DNA of 64,000 nucleotides from Sphingomonas jinjuensis (GTDB lineage Bacteria; Pseudomonadota; Alphaproteobacteria; Sphingomonadales; Sphingomonadaceae): contig NZ_JACIEV010000001.1 in the NCBI RefSeq assembly GCF_014197105.1, forward strand, positions 62,001 to 126,000. Direction: 5' to 3'. A program made the position numbers and the translations under genes. Each line of letters opens with the position of its first letter. Within the stretch, counting starts at the first letter, position 1. Below the pieces are notes generated by a model that saw only the letters and a list, made by a program, of their open reading frames with translations, was not told where the DNA came from and did no database searches. Below, piece after piece: positions 54,505 to 62,626 of this stretch.

Positions 54505-55688
54505 CGTGCGTCCTCATCCAGTTCGGCGTCGATCCGCCCGTTGCCTTCGCCCAGCGCCGGGCCGGGACGCGGCGAGCGCAGCCGACGGCCGTCGATGCGG
54601 ATCGGCGACACGGTGGTCCGCATCACCCGCTCGCCGCTGCCGATCGTCTGGATCGCCTCGGCCGCGACGAAGCCGGGCCGCTCGACCAGCGCCGGCCAGT
54701 CGAGCACCTCGCCAGCCCACAGCCCCGCCGCCTCCAGCAGCGCCAGCCATTCCGACGTGGTGCCGGTGACGAGGTGCCGGGCGATCTCCGCCTTGATCGC
54801 GTCGCGCTCCCCCAGCCAGGCGTTCGCCGGCCATTCAGCCAGCCGCTCGTTGCCGATCACCTCGCCCAGCCGATCGACCGGCATCATCGCCAGCGCGATA
54901 TGCCCGTCGGCGGTATCGTAGATGCCATAGGGTGCCGCCAGATAGACGTTGGCGTTGCGCACCGCCCCCCGTTCCGGCGCACCGCCGCCGTTGAGGAACA
55001 CCGTGAACGGCTCCAGCTGAAGGTCGATCGCGGCATCGAGCAGGCTGACGTCGACGCGCCCGCCACACCCCGTCACCCCGCGTCGGACCAGCAACGCCAG
55101 CACGCCCTGCGTCAGCTGCGTGCCCGCCGCCATGTCGACGATCGGCAGCGCCGCCGGCGTCGGCGCCTGGTCGCGATCGCCCGACAGCCGCGCGATCCCG
55201 GTCAACGCCTGGAGCAGCAGGTCCTGCCCCGGCCGGTCGCGCCATGGCCCCTCAGTGCCATAGCCCGACACCCCGGCGTAGACGATCCGCGGATTCAGCG
55301 CCGCCACCGCCTCGTAACCCAGTCCCAGCCGCTCCATGATTCCAGGGCGGAAATTGTGGATCAGCACGTCGGCGCGCGCGATCAACGCCTCGATTCGGGG
55401 GCGCACGCCCGCATCCTTCAGGTCGGCGGCATAGCTTTCCTTGTTGCGGTTGATCGTGTGAAACAGCGCCGAGGCATCGCCGAACCGCTGCCCTGCCAGC
55501 GCCAGGTCGCGCCCGCTGTCGCCGCCGTTCGGCCGCTCCACCTTGATCACGCGCGCACCGAGATCGGCCAATCTGAGCGCGCACGAGGGGCCGGCGAGGA
55601 ACTGGCTGAAATCAAGGACGGTCAGCCCGTCGAGCGGCAAGGGCTCATGCCCCGCCGCCGGCGCGTCGATGCGCAAGCCTTCATCCAT
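54501..55688 (-). CDS. CaiB/BaiF-type CoA-transferase, copy 2
   Basis: This roughly 395-residue class III CoA-transferase shows [27 protein letters not shown] and [13 protein letters not shown]. The catalytic aspartate lies in LPIVDMAAG (residue 188 counted from an alternative ATG at 55697). The ATG at 55688 is preferred because GGTGG is 9 bp upstream; the same sequence abuts 55697. It is clearly paralogous to the copy at 49237 and heads the same operon. Two CoA-transferases in one operon may form a heteromeric enzyme, as in some two-subunit class III members, or handle two steps. Confidence 0.87.
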   Translation of the reverse strand: MDEGLRIDAPAAGHEPLPLDGLTVLDFSQFLAGPSCALRLADLGARVIKVERPNGGDSGRDLALAGQRFGDASALFHTINRNKESYAADLKDAGVRPRIEALIARADVLIHNFRPGIMERLGLGYEAVAALNPRIVYAGVSGYGTEGPWRDRPGQDLLLQALTGIARLSGDRDQAPTPAALPIVDMAAGTQLTQGVLALLVRRGVTGCGGRVDVSLLDAAIDLQLEPFTVFLNGGGAPERGAVRNANVYLAAPYGIYDTADGHIALAMMPVDRLGEVIGNERLAEWPANAWLGERDAIKAEIARHLVTGTTSEWLALLEAAGLWAGEVLDWPALVERPGFVAAEAIQTIGSGERVMRTTVSPIRIDGRRLRSPRPGPALGEGNGRIDAELDEDAR

Positions 55689-55739
55689 TCGACGCATCCA
55701 CCCCGGTCGCTTTCTTTATTTGTGCATGCACGCTATGTT

Positions 55740-55751
55740 CACTAGCAAATC
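55740..55751. promoter_or_regulatory. Short shared motif in the CaiB/SBP-fold divergent promoter
   Basis: On the minus strand this reads GATTTGCTAGTG and shares TTYGCTAR with the TonB and IclR upstream sites. It lies 15 bp before the plus-strand SBP-fold start and 52 bp before the CaiB copy 2 start. Confidence 0.3.
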
Positions 55752-55765
55752 ATGTCAATGAGGGG

Positions 55766-56887
55766 ATGATGACGGCGCTCAAGGGAATGACGTGGAATCA
55801 TCCGCGCGGGCTCGATCCGTTGCTGGCGGCGTCGGCGGCGTGGGCGGCCGAGACCGGCACGACGATCGCATGGGACGCGCGCTCGCTGCAGGATTTCGAG
55901 ACCTATCCGCTCGAAGACCTCGCCGCCGCTTATGACCTGATCGTCATCGACCATCCGCACGTCGGCGGCATCGTCGATGCGGGCTGCCTCGTCCCCTTTA
56001 CCGAAAGCGCGACGCTGGCGGAGATCGCGGCGGGCAGCGTCGGCGCCTCGTTTCCCAGCTATCGTTACGCCGGCCGGCAATGGGCGCTGCCGATCGACGC
56101 CGCCGCGCAGGTTCAGGCCTGGGTGCCGGGCCGGATCGACGGCCCGGTCGCCGACTGGCACGCGATCCTGTCGCTGGCCCGAGAAGGCCGGCTCGCCTGC
56201 CCGCTCCGCCCGCCGCATGCGCTGATGACGCTGTTCACGCTGTGCGGCCAGCTCGAGCGCTCGCCCGACAGCGATGGCGACATACTGTTCGATGGAGAAA
56301 TCGGGCCACGCGCCTGGTCGATGCTCGCCAAGCTCGCCGACGCCGTCGGTCCCGATGCCCGCCACCACGATCCGATCGCGATCCTCGACGCGATGAGCGA
56401 ACGCGACTCCGCCATCGCGGTCGCGCCCTATATCTACGGCTACGTCAGCTACGCGCGCGACGGCTTCCGCCCGGCCCGTATCGCTTTCACCGATCTCGCG
56501 CCGGTCGGGGTTGCGGGCTCAGCCGGCTCGGCACTCGGCGGCACCGGCATCGCCGTCTCCGCGCGCAGCGATGACATCGAGGCCGCTCGGGCCTTCGCCT
56601 GCTGGGTCGCCTCCGGTCCCGTCCAAGCGACGCTCTACGCCGCAAACGGGGGCCAGCCCGGCCATGACGCCGCCTGGCGCGATGCGACCGTCAACGCCGC
56701 GACCGGCGACTTCTTCGCCGCCACCCGCCAAACGCTCGACGCCGCGTGGCTGCGGCCGAGACACGCCGGCTACATGCGTTTCCAGCATGAGGCGTCGGCG
56801 CTGATCGATGCAGCGCTCGGCGGGATCGACGACGGCGCATCGGTTATTGCGCGCCTCAACGACCTGCACCGACGCCACCGCCGCTGA
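55766..56887 (+). CDS. Leaderless substrate-binding-protein fold protein 2
   Basis: This 373-residue protein is related to extracellular solute-binding proteins (GTTIAWDARSLQDFE, YDLIVIDHPHVG, GTGIAVSARSDDIEAARAFACWVASG). It starts MMTALKGMTWNHPRGLDPLLAAS without any signal peptide. AGGGG precedes the tandem ATGs at 55766 and 55769. No permease or ATPase of the family-1 type adjoins it. It is divergent from the CaiB/MaoC/RbsABC operon and probably shares its control. It is likely cytoplasmic and of unknown function. Confidence 0.75.
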   Translation: MMTALKGMTWNHPRGLDPLLAASAAWAAETGTTIAWDARSLQDFETYPLEDLAAAYDLIVIDHPHVGGIVDAGCLVPFTESATLAEIAAGSVGASFPSYRYAGRQWALPIDAAAQVQAWVPGRIDGPVADWHAILSLAREGRLACPLRPPHALMTLFTLCGQLERSPDSDGDILFDGEIGPRAWSMLAKLADAVGPDARHHDPIAILDAMSERDSAIAVAPYIYGYVSYARDGFRPARIAFTDLAPVGVAGSAGSALGGTGIAVSARSDDIEAARAFACWVASGPVQATLYAANGGQPGHDAAWRDATVNAATGDFFAATRQTLDAAWLRPRHAGYMRFQHEASALIDAALGGIDDGASVIARLNDLHRRHRR

Positions 56888-56906
56888 CTTTCGTATTTTT
56901 TCGTAT
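56887..56906 (+). promoter_or_regulatory. Candidate operator, site B of the ACTTTCG motif
   Basis: ACTTTCGTATTTTTTCGTAT begins within the stop codon of the preceding gene and lies 98-123 bp upstream of the GH127 start. It matches the site before the split-transketolase operon at 18 of 20 positions, and site C at 13 of 20. Confidence 0.6.
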
Positions 56907-57009
56907 ATCAATCAGAACGACGTAATTGCAAAGTGGCGCATAGCTGTTAGGCTGGCGCGCAACCCGACGATCCGGCCCGACCGGACGCACAGTCGAACAG
57001 AGGATGTCT

Positions 57010-58836
57010 ATGCACCAGTCCCATGGGGCGGATCTCTCCCGCCGCGACGTCATCCACTGCGCGGCCTGCGCCGGCGCCGCGACCAGCTTCGCCGCCGCCC
57101 CGGCGCTCGCCGCCGCGTTGCCTGCCGCGAAGGCCGGCAAGGCCCCGGTCGCGATGCAGGAATTCCCCTATGGCGCGGTCACGCTGACCGGCGGCCGGTT
57201 GAAGCGGCATTTCGACCATATCCACGCGCATTACCTCGCGCTCGACAATGATCGCGTGCTCAAGGTCTTCCGCGAAAACGCCGGCCTGCCGGCGCCCGGC
57301 CCCGACATGGGTGGCTGGTACGACCGCGACGGCTTCGTCCCCGGGCTGACGCTCGGCCAGTATATCTCCGGCCTTGCTCGCCTCGCCGCCGCCACCAACG
57401 ACAAGGCGGCGCATGCCAAGGTCGCCGCGCTCGTCGACGGCTTCGGCAAGGCGTTCGTGAAGGCGTCCAACCCCTATGCCGGTCCCAAGGCGCAACAGCA
57501 GTGGGCCGCCTATGTCATGGACAAATACGTCGTCGGCCTGATCGACGCCTATCGCCTGAGCGGCGTCGAGCAGGCGAAGACGCTGCTGCCGATCGTCATC
57601 GAGAAATGCCGCCCGTACATCTCGCCGATCTCGCGCGACCGCGTCGGCAAGGTCGATCCGCCCTATGACGAAACCTACGTCATGCCGGAAAACCTGTTCC
57701 ACGTCGCCGAGATCACCGGCGACGACCGCTATCGCCAGATGGCCGTTCATTACCTGCTCGACAAGGAATGGTTCGATCCGCTTGCCGCCGGCCAGGACGT
57801 GCTTCCCGGCAAGCACGCCTACAGCCACACCATCGCGCTGTCGTCGGGCGGGCAGGCCTATCTCCACCTCGGCGATGCCAAATATCGCAAGGCACTGGAA
57901 AACGCCTGGACCTTCATGGAGCCGCAGCGCTTCGCCAGCGGCGGCTGGGGGCCGGAGGAGCAGTTCGTGCCGCTCCACCAGGGCCGCCTCGCCGCCAGCC
58001 TCGCCAGTTCGAAGGCGCATTTCGAAACGCCGTGCGGCGCCTTCGCCGACCTGAAGCTGGCGCGCTATCTCATCAGCTTTACCGGCGACGCGCGCTATGG
58101 CGACGGGCTGGAGCGCACGCTCTACAACACCATCCTCGCCACCCGCTTTCCCGACAGCGACGGCGGCTATCCCTATTATTCGGATTACGGCGCGGCGGGC
58201 GAGAAGCGCTATTATCACCAGAAATGGCCGTGCTGCTCGGGCACGCTGGTGCAGACCGTCGCCGACTACGTCCTCAACGCCTATTTCCACGACGACCGCT
58301 CGCTGCTGGTGAACCTCTACACTCCGTCCGAGGTGCGCTGGCAGCGGCCGGGCGGTCAGGTGCTGATGTCGCAGGAAACCGACTATCCCGCCGCCGATGC
58401 GGTACGGTTGACGGTGCGCGAGGCGGGCGACGGCCGCTTCGCGATGAAGCTACGCATTCCCGCCTGGACGAAGGGCGCCTCGCTGAAGGTCAACGGCCAG
58501 CCGCAGGCGGTGACGCCCGGCACGATCGCGACGGTCGATCGGAGGTGGAAGGCGGGCGACACCATCGACCTCGTCGTCCCGCAGCCGCTGCGCACGCTGC
58601 CGATCGACGATCGCAATCCGAACACCCAGGCGGTGATGCGTGGCGCGATCATGTACGTCGGTATCAATCCGTGGGACGGCATCGAGAAGCAGGCGATCGC
58701 GCTGCCCCGCGCGCTCGAGCCGATGCCCGGCGCCGACGAGGCGTACCGGACCACCGTCGGCGGCCGCAACCTGGTCTTCATCCCCTATCACACCGTCGAT
58801 ACCGAACGCTCGACGACCTATTTCAAGACCGCGTGA
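57010..58836 (+). CDS. Exported GH127 family (DUF1680) enzyme
   Basis: This roughly 608-residue protein has a Tat-like signal (LSRRDVIHCAACAGAATSFAA) and the (alpha/alpha)6 barrel of GH127/GH146. The cysteine motif KWPCCSGTLVQTVADY corresponds to the Zn-binding/nucleophile cysteines of beta-L-arabinofuranosidases, and GPEEQFV carries the conserved glutamate region. Known GH127 activities are beta-L-arabinofuranosidase and, for some pectin-degrading members, removal of aceric acid from rhamnogalacturonan II. The ATG at 57010 is preferred over 57004 because AGAGGA is well spaced only for it. It is the first gene of the RLP-kinase operon. Confidence 0.83.
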   Translation: MHQSHGADLSRRDVIHCAACAGAATSFAAAPALAAALPAAKAGKAPVAMQEFPYGAVTLTGGRLKRHFDHIHAHYLALDNDRVLKVFRENAGLPAPGPDMGGWYDRDGFVPGLTLGQYISGLARLAAATNDKAAHAKVAALVDGFGKAFVKASNPYAGPKAQQQWAAYVMDKYVVGLIDAYRLSGVEQAKTLLPIVIEKCRPYISPISRDRVGKVDPPYDETYVMPENLFHVAEITGDDRYRQMAVHYLLDKEWFDPLAAGQDVLPGKHAYSHTIALSSGGQAYLHLGDAKYRKALENAWTFMEPQRFASGGWGPEEQFVPLHQGRLAASLASSKAHFETPCGAFADLKLARYLISFTGDARYGDGLERTLYNTILATRFPDSDGGYPYYSDYGAAGEKRYYHQKWPCCSGTLVQTVADYVLNAYFHDDRSLLVNLYTPSEVRWQRPGGQVLMSQETDYPAADAVRLTVREAGDGRFAMKLRIPAWTKGASLKVNGQPQAVTPGTIATVDRRWKAGDTIDLVVPQPLRTLPIDDRNPNTQAVMRGAIMYVGINPWDGIEKQAIALPRALEPMPGADEAYRTTVGGRNLVFIPYHTVDTERSTTYFKTA

Positions 58837-60107
58837 TGACCGAACAGCGCATCACCGCCACCTACGAGATCGAAACCGCCTTCCCGCTCGACCAGGCGGC
58901 GGCGACGATGGCCGGTGAGCAGTCGACCGGCACCTTTGTCCGCGTTCCCGGCGAAACCGACGAACTGCGCGAAGCGCATGCCGCGCGGGTGGAAGCGATC
59001 GAGGAATTCGGCGACGTCGCAGCGCCCTCGCTGCCCGGTTCCGGCCTGCCCAAGGACGGTGGCGACGGCCGCCGCCGCCGCGCCCGCGTCGTGCTGTCGT
59101 GGCCGCTGTCGAACATGGGGCCGTCGCTCCCCAACCTCCTCGCGACGATCGCGGGCAACCTGTCGGAACTGAAGGCCTTCTCCGGCCTCAAGCTTACCGA
59201 CATCGTCCTGCCGCCGGCCTTCCTCGATCGCTACCAGGGGCCGCAATTCGGCGTCGAGGGTACGCGGCGGCTGACCGGCGTCTACGATCGCCCGATCGTC
59301 GGCACGATCATCAAGCCTAGCGTCGGCCTGTCGCCCGACGCCACCGCCGAACAGGTCCGCGTGCTCGTCGAGGCGGGGGTCGACTTTATCAAGGACGACG
59401 AGCTTCAGGCCGATGGCCCGCACTGCCCGTTCGACGCGCGGATCGCCGCCGTCATGCGCGTCATCAACGACCATGCCGACCGCACCGGCCGCAAGGTCAT
59501 GTACGCCGCCAACCTGACCGGCGACGTCGACGAGATGCTGGCCCGCCACGATCATGTCGTCGCCAACGGCGGCACCTGCATCATGGCGAGCATGAATTCG
59601 ATCGGCCTGCCCGCGATGAAGCAGCTGCGCGCGCATTCGCGGCTGCCGATCCACGGCCACCGCAACGGCTGGGGGATGCTCGGCCGCTCGCCCGCGCTCG
59701 GCATGAGCTTCATCGCCTATCAGAAGCTGTGGCGCCTCGCCGGCATCGACCACACCCATGTCAACGGCATCGACAACAAATTTTGCGAACCCAACGACAG
59801 CGTCATCGCCTCCGCGCGCGAATGCCTGACGCCGATGTTCGACCCGCCCCACCAGGGCTGCGAGATCATCCCCGTCTTCTCGTCGGGCCAGTCGGTCCGC
59901 CAAGCCGCGCCGACCTATGCCGCGCTCGGCTCGGTCGACTGCATGTTCGCCGCGGGTGGCGGGATCATGGCGCATCCGGGCGGCCCCGCGGCGGGCGTAC
60001 GCGCGCTGCGCCAGGCATGGGACGCCGCGATCGCCGGCGCCGCCGTCGAGGAAGCCGCAAAGGACTCGCCCGAACTGAAGGCGGCGCTGGGCGCGTTCGG
60101 CGGGTGA
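58836..60107 (+). CDS. RuBisCO-like protein (form IV), candidate 3-oxo-isoapionate-4-phosphate enzyme
   Basis: This 423-residue protein has the RuBisCO large-subunit fold: an N-terminal alpha/beta domain and a TIM barrel. Counterparts of several active-site residues are visible: K160 in GTIIKPSVGL, K186, D188 and E189 in DFIKDDE, and H273/H275-R in IHGHRNGWG. Substitutions elsewhere and the context mark it as a RuBisCO-like protein, not a CO2-fixing enzyme. In D-apiose catabolism RLPs act on 3-oxo-isoapionate 4-phosphate, either decarboxylating it or splitting it to 3-phosphoglycerate and glycolate. It overlaps GH127 upstream and the DUF1537 kinase downstream, the expected partner. The start at 58836 removes a long shadow extension. 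Confidence 0.85.
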   Translation: MTEQRITATYEIETAFPLDQAAATMAGEQSTGTFVRVPGETDELREAHAARVEAIEEFGDVAAPSLPGSGLPKDGGDGRRRRARVVLSWPLSNMGPSLPNLLATIAGNLSELKAFSGLKLTDIVLPPAFLDRYQGPQFGVEGTRRLTGVYDRPIVGTIIKPSVGLSPDATAEQVRVLVEAGVDFIKDDELQADGPHCPFDARIAAVMRVINDHADRTGRKVMYAANLTGDVDEMLARHDHVVANGGTCIMASMNSIGLPAMKQLRAHSRLPIHGHRNGWGMLGRSPALGMSFIAYQKLWRLAGIDHTHVNGIDNKFCEPNDSVIASARECLTPMFDPPHQGCEIIPVFSSGQSVRQAAPTYAALGSVDCMFAAGGGIMAHPGGPAAGVRALRQAWDAAIAGAAVEEAAKDSPELKAALGAFGG

Positions 60108-61375
60108 CGCCGCTCTACGCCTATTACGGCGACGATTTCACCGGCAGCACCGACGTCCTCGAGCAATTGGCGGAGGGCGGCGTCCCCGCCGTCCTGTTCC
60201 TGCGTGCGCCCGACGAGCGCTTGCGCGCCCGCTTCCCCGATGCGCGCGCGATCGGCCTCGCCGGCGACGCGCGCAGCCGCACGCCCGCGTGGATGGATGC
60301 TGAGCTTCCCGCGCTCCTGACAGCGCTGAACCCGGCCGGCATCGTCCACTACAAGACCTGCTCGACGTTCGATTCCAGCCCGGTGGTGGGCTCGATCGGC
60401 CGAGCGCTCGACATCGGTCTCGCGCAGCTCGGCGGCCCCGCCGCCATCGTCGTCGGCGCGCCGCACCTGCGCCGCTACGTCGCCTTCGCCACGCTGTTCG
60501 CCGCCGGCGGCTCCGCCGTCCATCGCATCGACCGCCATCCGACGATGGCGCACCACCCGGTCACGCCGATGCACGAGGCGGACCTGATCCGCCACCTCGC
60601 CGCCCAGACCGACGCGACGATCGGCCACGTCTCGCTCGAGGCACTCCACGCCGGTCGCGCCGACGAAGCCTTCGATGCCGCATCCGCCAACGACGCGGTC
60701 CTGTTCGACGGGATGACGACGGAGGACCTGGCCATCACCGGCCAGATTCTGGTGGGGCGCGCCATCCGGTTCGCCGTCGGCAGCTCCGGCGTCACCCGCG
60801 CGCTCGTCCTGGCCTGGCGCGCTGCCGGCCTGATCGGCGCGACGCCGACAAAGGTCCGCGCCGAGCCCGTCGACCGCCTCCTCGTCGTCAGCGGCAGCTG
60901 CTCGCCCGTCACCGCGCGTCAGCTCGCCCGCGCCAGAGCCGGCGGCTATACCGCCATTGCCGCCAACGTCCCCGCCATCCTGCGCGGCGAGCAGGCGGAG
61001 ACCGACTCCCTGATCGCCCGGGCGACGGCGGCCCTCGCCGACACCGGTCGCGCCGTGATCCAGTCCGCCGAAGGCCCGCTGTCCGACGCCCCGGCGGCGG
61101 GCGAAGCACTCGGCATCGCGCTCGGCCGCGTCGCCGCCGCCACGGTCGCGCGTACCGGAATCCGCCGCCTGCTGTTCGCCGGCGGCGATACCTCCAGCCA
61201 CGGCGTCGCCCAGCTTGGGATCGATGCGCTGACCTGGGCTGCACCGATCGAAGCCGGCGCCCCGCTCGTCCGCGCCCATGCTGCCGACGCCGCGGTCGAC
61301 GGGCTCGAACTCGTCCTCAAGGGCGGGCAGATGGGGTCCGAGGATTTCGTCGAGGTCGTCCGCCGCGGCGGCTGA
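60104..61375 (+). CDS. DUF1537 four-carbon/branched sugar acid kinase (candidate 3-oxo-isoapionate kinase)
   Basis: This 423-residue kinase has the N-terminal substrate-domain motif YYGDDFTGSTD (residues 7-17) and the C-terminal nucleotide-domain motif FAGGDTSSHG at about 360, both diagnostic of DUF1537/OtnK kinases. Family members phosphorylate D-threonate, L-threonate, D-erythronate, 3-oxo-tetronates or 3-oxo-isoapionate. The GTG start at 60104 overlaps the RLP stop (GTGA), and pairing with an RLP is the arrangement described for 3-oxo-isoapionate kinase. Specificity is inferred from that context. Confidence 0.85.
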   Translation: MTPLYAYYGDDFTGSTDVLEQLAEGGVPAVLFLRAPDERLRARFPDARAIGLAGDARSRTPAWMDAELPALLTALNPAGIVHYKTCSTFDSSPVVGSIGRALDIGLAQLGGPAAIVVGAPHLRRYVAFATLFAAGGSAVHRIDRHPTMAHHPVTPMHEADLIRHLAAQTDATIGHVSLEALHAGRADEAFDAASANDAVLFDGMTTEDLAITGQILVGRAIRFAVGSSGVTRALVLAWRAAGLIGATPTKVRAEPVDRLLVVSGSCSPVTARQLARARAGGYTAIAANVPAILRGEQAETDSLIARATAALADTGRAVIQSAEGPLSDAPAAGEALGIALGRVAAATVARTGIRRLLFAGGDTSSHGVAQLGIDALTWAAPIEAGAPLVRAHAADAAVDGLELVLKGGQMGSEDFVEVVRRGG

Positions 61376-61378
61376 CGC

Positions 61379-62626
61379 TCACGCCTCGATCGGTTTGTGA
61401 TCGAACCCGCGCGTGCAATCGATCAGCGCGAACAGCACCGCCGCCACCAGCACCATCGCCGCCACCCCGCGCAGCGGCAGGTCGTAATCGCCCGTGCGCG
61501 CGATGGCATAGCCGATAACGACGGTGCAGATGAAGCCGCCGAGGTTGCCGGCGGTGTTCATCAGTCCGCTCGCCGTGCCCCCGAACCGCCCGCCGATCGA
61601 CATGCACATCGCCCACGCCGCGGGCAGCATCAGGTCCATGATCCCGAACGCCGCGCCGGCCAGCACCACGATTAGGACCCGGTCGTCGACGAAGCTCATC
61701 GCCACCAGCAACGTCGCGGTGATCGTCAGGCACGTCGCCGCGATCGCGCTATACGCCACGCGGAGACCCACCCGCGCCGCCAGCCGGTCGCACAGCACGC
61801 CACCCGCCAGATTGCCGACGATGCCCAGCAGGAACGGGATCGAGCCGTACAGCCCCATCTCCGCGACGCTGAATCCCGCGCCCTTCACCATCCAGGTCGG
61901 GAACCAGTTGAAGAAGAACCAGCTGCCGAACGCATAGAAGAAATAGGCGACCGCGATCAGCCACAGCTGCGGCAACGCCATCAGCCGCCGCCATGGGGTG
62001 CCGAGATGGCCATGCCCCTCGTCGCCGCCGATCGTCGCGACTTCTTCGGCGGTGATCCCCGGCTGGTCCGCCGGCCGGTCGTGATACCAGCGCCGCCACG
62101 CGATCGCCCAGCAAAAGCCGATCAGCCCCAGCACCACGAACACCGCGCGCCAGCCGAACGTCGCCTCCAGCGGCACCAGCAGCAGCGGAGCCATCGCCCC
62201 GCCGAACCGGCTCGCCGCCCAGATCGTCCCCTGCCCCCGCGCTCGCTCGCGCGCCGGCAGCCAGCGATAGAGCACGCCCGTCATGTTGGGATACGCCCCC
62301 GCCGCGCCCAGCCCGAACAGGAACCGCGCCGTCGCCAGCTGCCAGAAATTGCGGCACAGCGCGGTGATCGCGGTGAAGAACGACCACCAGACGGTGATCC
62401 GCGTCAGCTCCTTGCGATAGCCATGCGCGTCGCCCAGCGCGCCCGACGGGATCTCGAACACCGCATAGGCGATGACATAGGCACCGAGCACCCAGCCCCA
62501 TTGATCGGGCGTGATATCCAGCTCGCGCTGGATCGCCGGCCCCGTGACCGCGATCGCCATCCGGTCGAGGAAGGTCAGGACCGACAGCGTCGCGAGCAGC
62601 GCCAGGACGCTATGGCGCTTCTTCAC
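61379..62626 (-). CDS. MFS transporter, anion:cation symporter (sugar acid) type
   Basis: This 415-residue membrane protein starts with GTG at 62626 (VKKRHSVLALLATLSVLTFLDRM). It has about twelve membrane segments, with the ACS-family markers SVLTFLDRMAIAV and FEIPSGALGDAHGYRK. ACS members such as ExuT and DgoT import hexuronates, galactonate and other organic anions with protons. It overlaps the racemase-like gene upstream (GTGA) and is convergent with the kinase gene 3 bp away. Uptake of an acidic sugar product is likely. Confidence 0.85.
   Translation of the reverse strand: MKKRHSVLALLATLSVLTFLDRMAIAVTGPAIQRELDITPDQWGWVLGAYVIAYAVFEIPSGALGDAHGYRKELTRITVWWSFFTAITALCRNFWQLATARFLFGLGAAGAYPNMTGVLYRWLPARERARGQGTIWAASRFGGAMAPLLLVPLEATFGWRAVFVVLGLIGFCWAIAWRRWYHDRPADQPGITAEEVATIGGDEGHGHLGTPWRRLMALPQLWLIAVAYFFYAFGSWFFFNWFPTWMVKGAGFSVAEMGLYGSIPFLLGIVGNLAGGVLCDRLAARVGLRVAYSAIAATCLTITATLLVAMSFVDDRVLIVVLAGAAFGIMDLMLPAAWAMCMSIGGRFGGTASGLMNTAGNLGGFICTVVIGYAIARTGDYDLPLRGVAAMVLVAAVLFALIDCTRGFDHKPIEA

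Noticed and set aside
58836..60107. The RuBisCO homologue as a CO2-fixing enzyme
   Set aside because: There is no small subunit, phosphoribulokinase or carboxysome gene nearby, and the DUF1537 kinase partner points to a form IV RuBisCO-like protein in sugar-acid catabolism.
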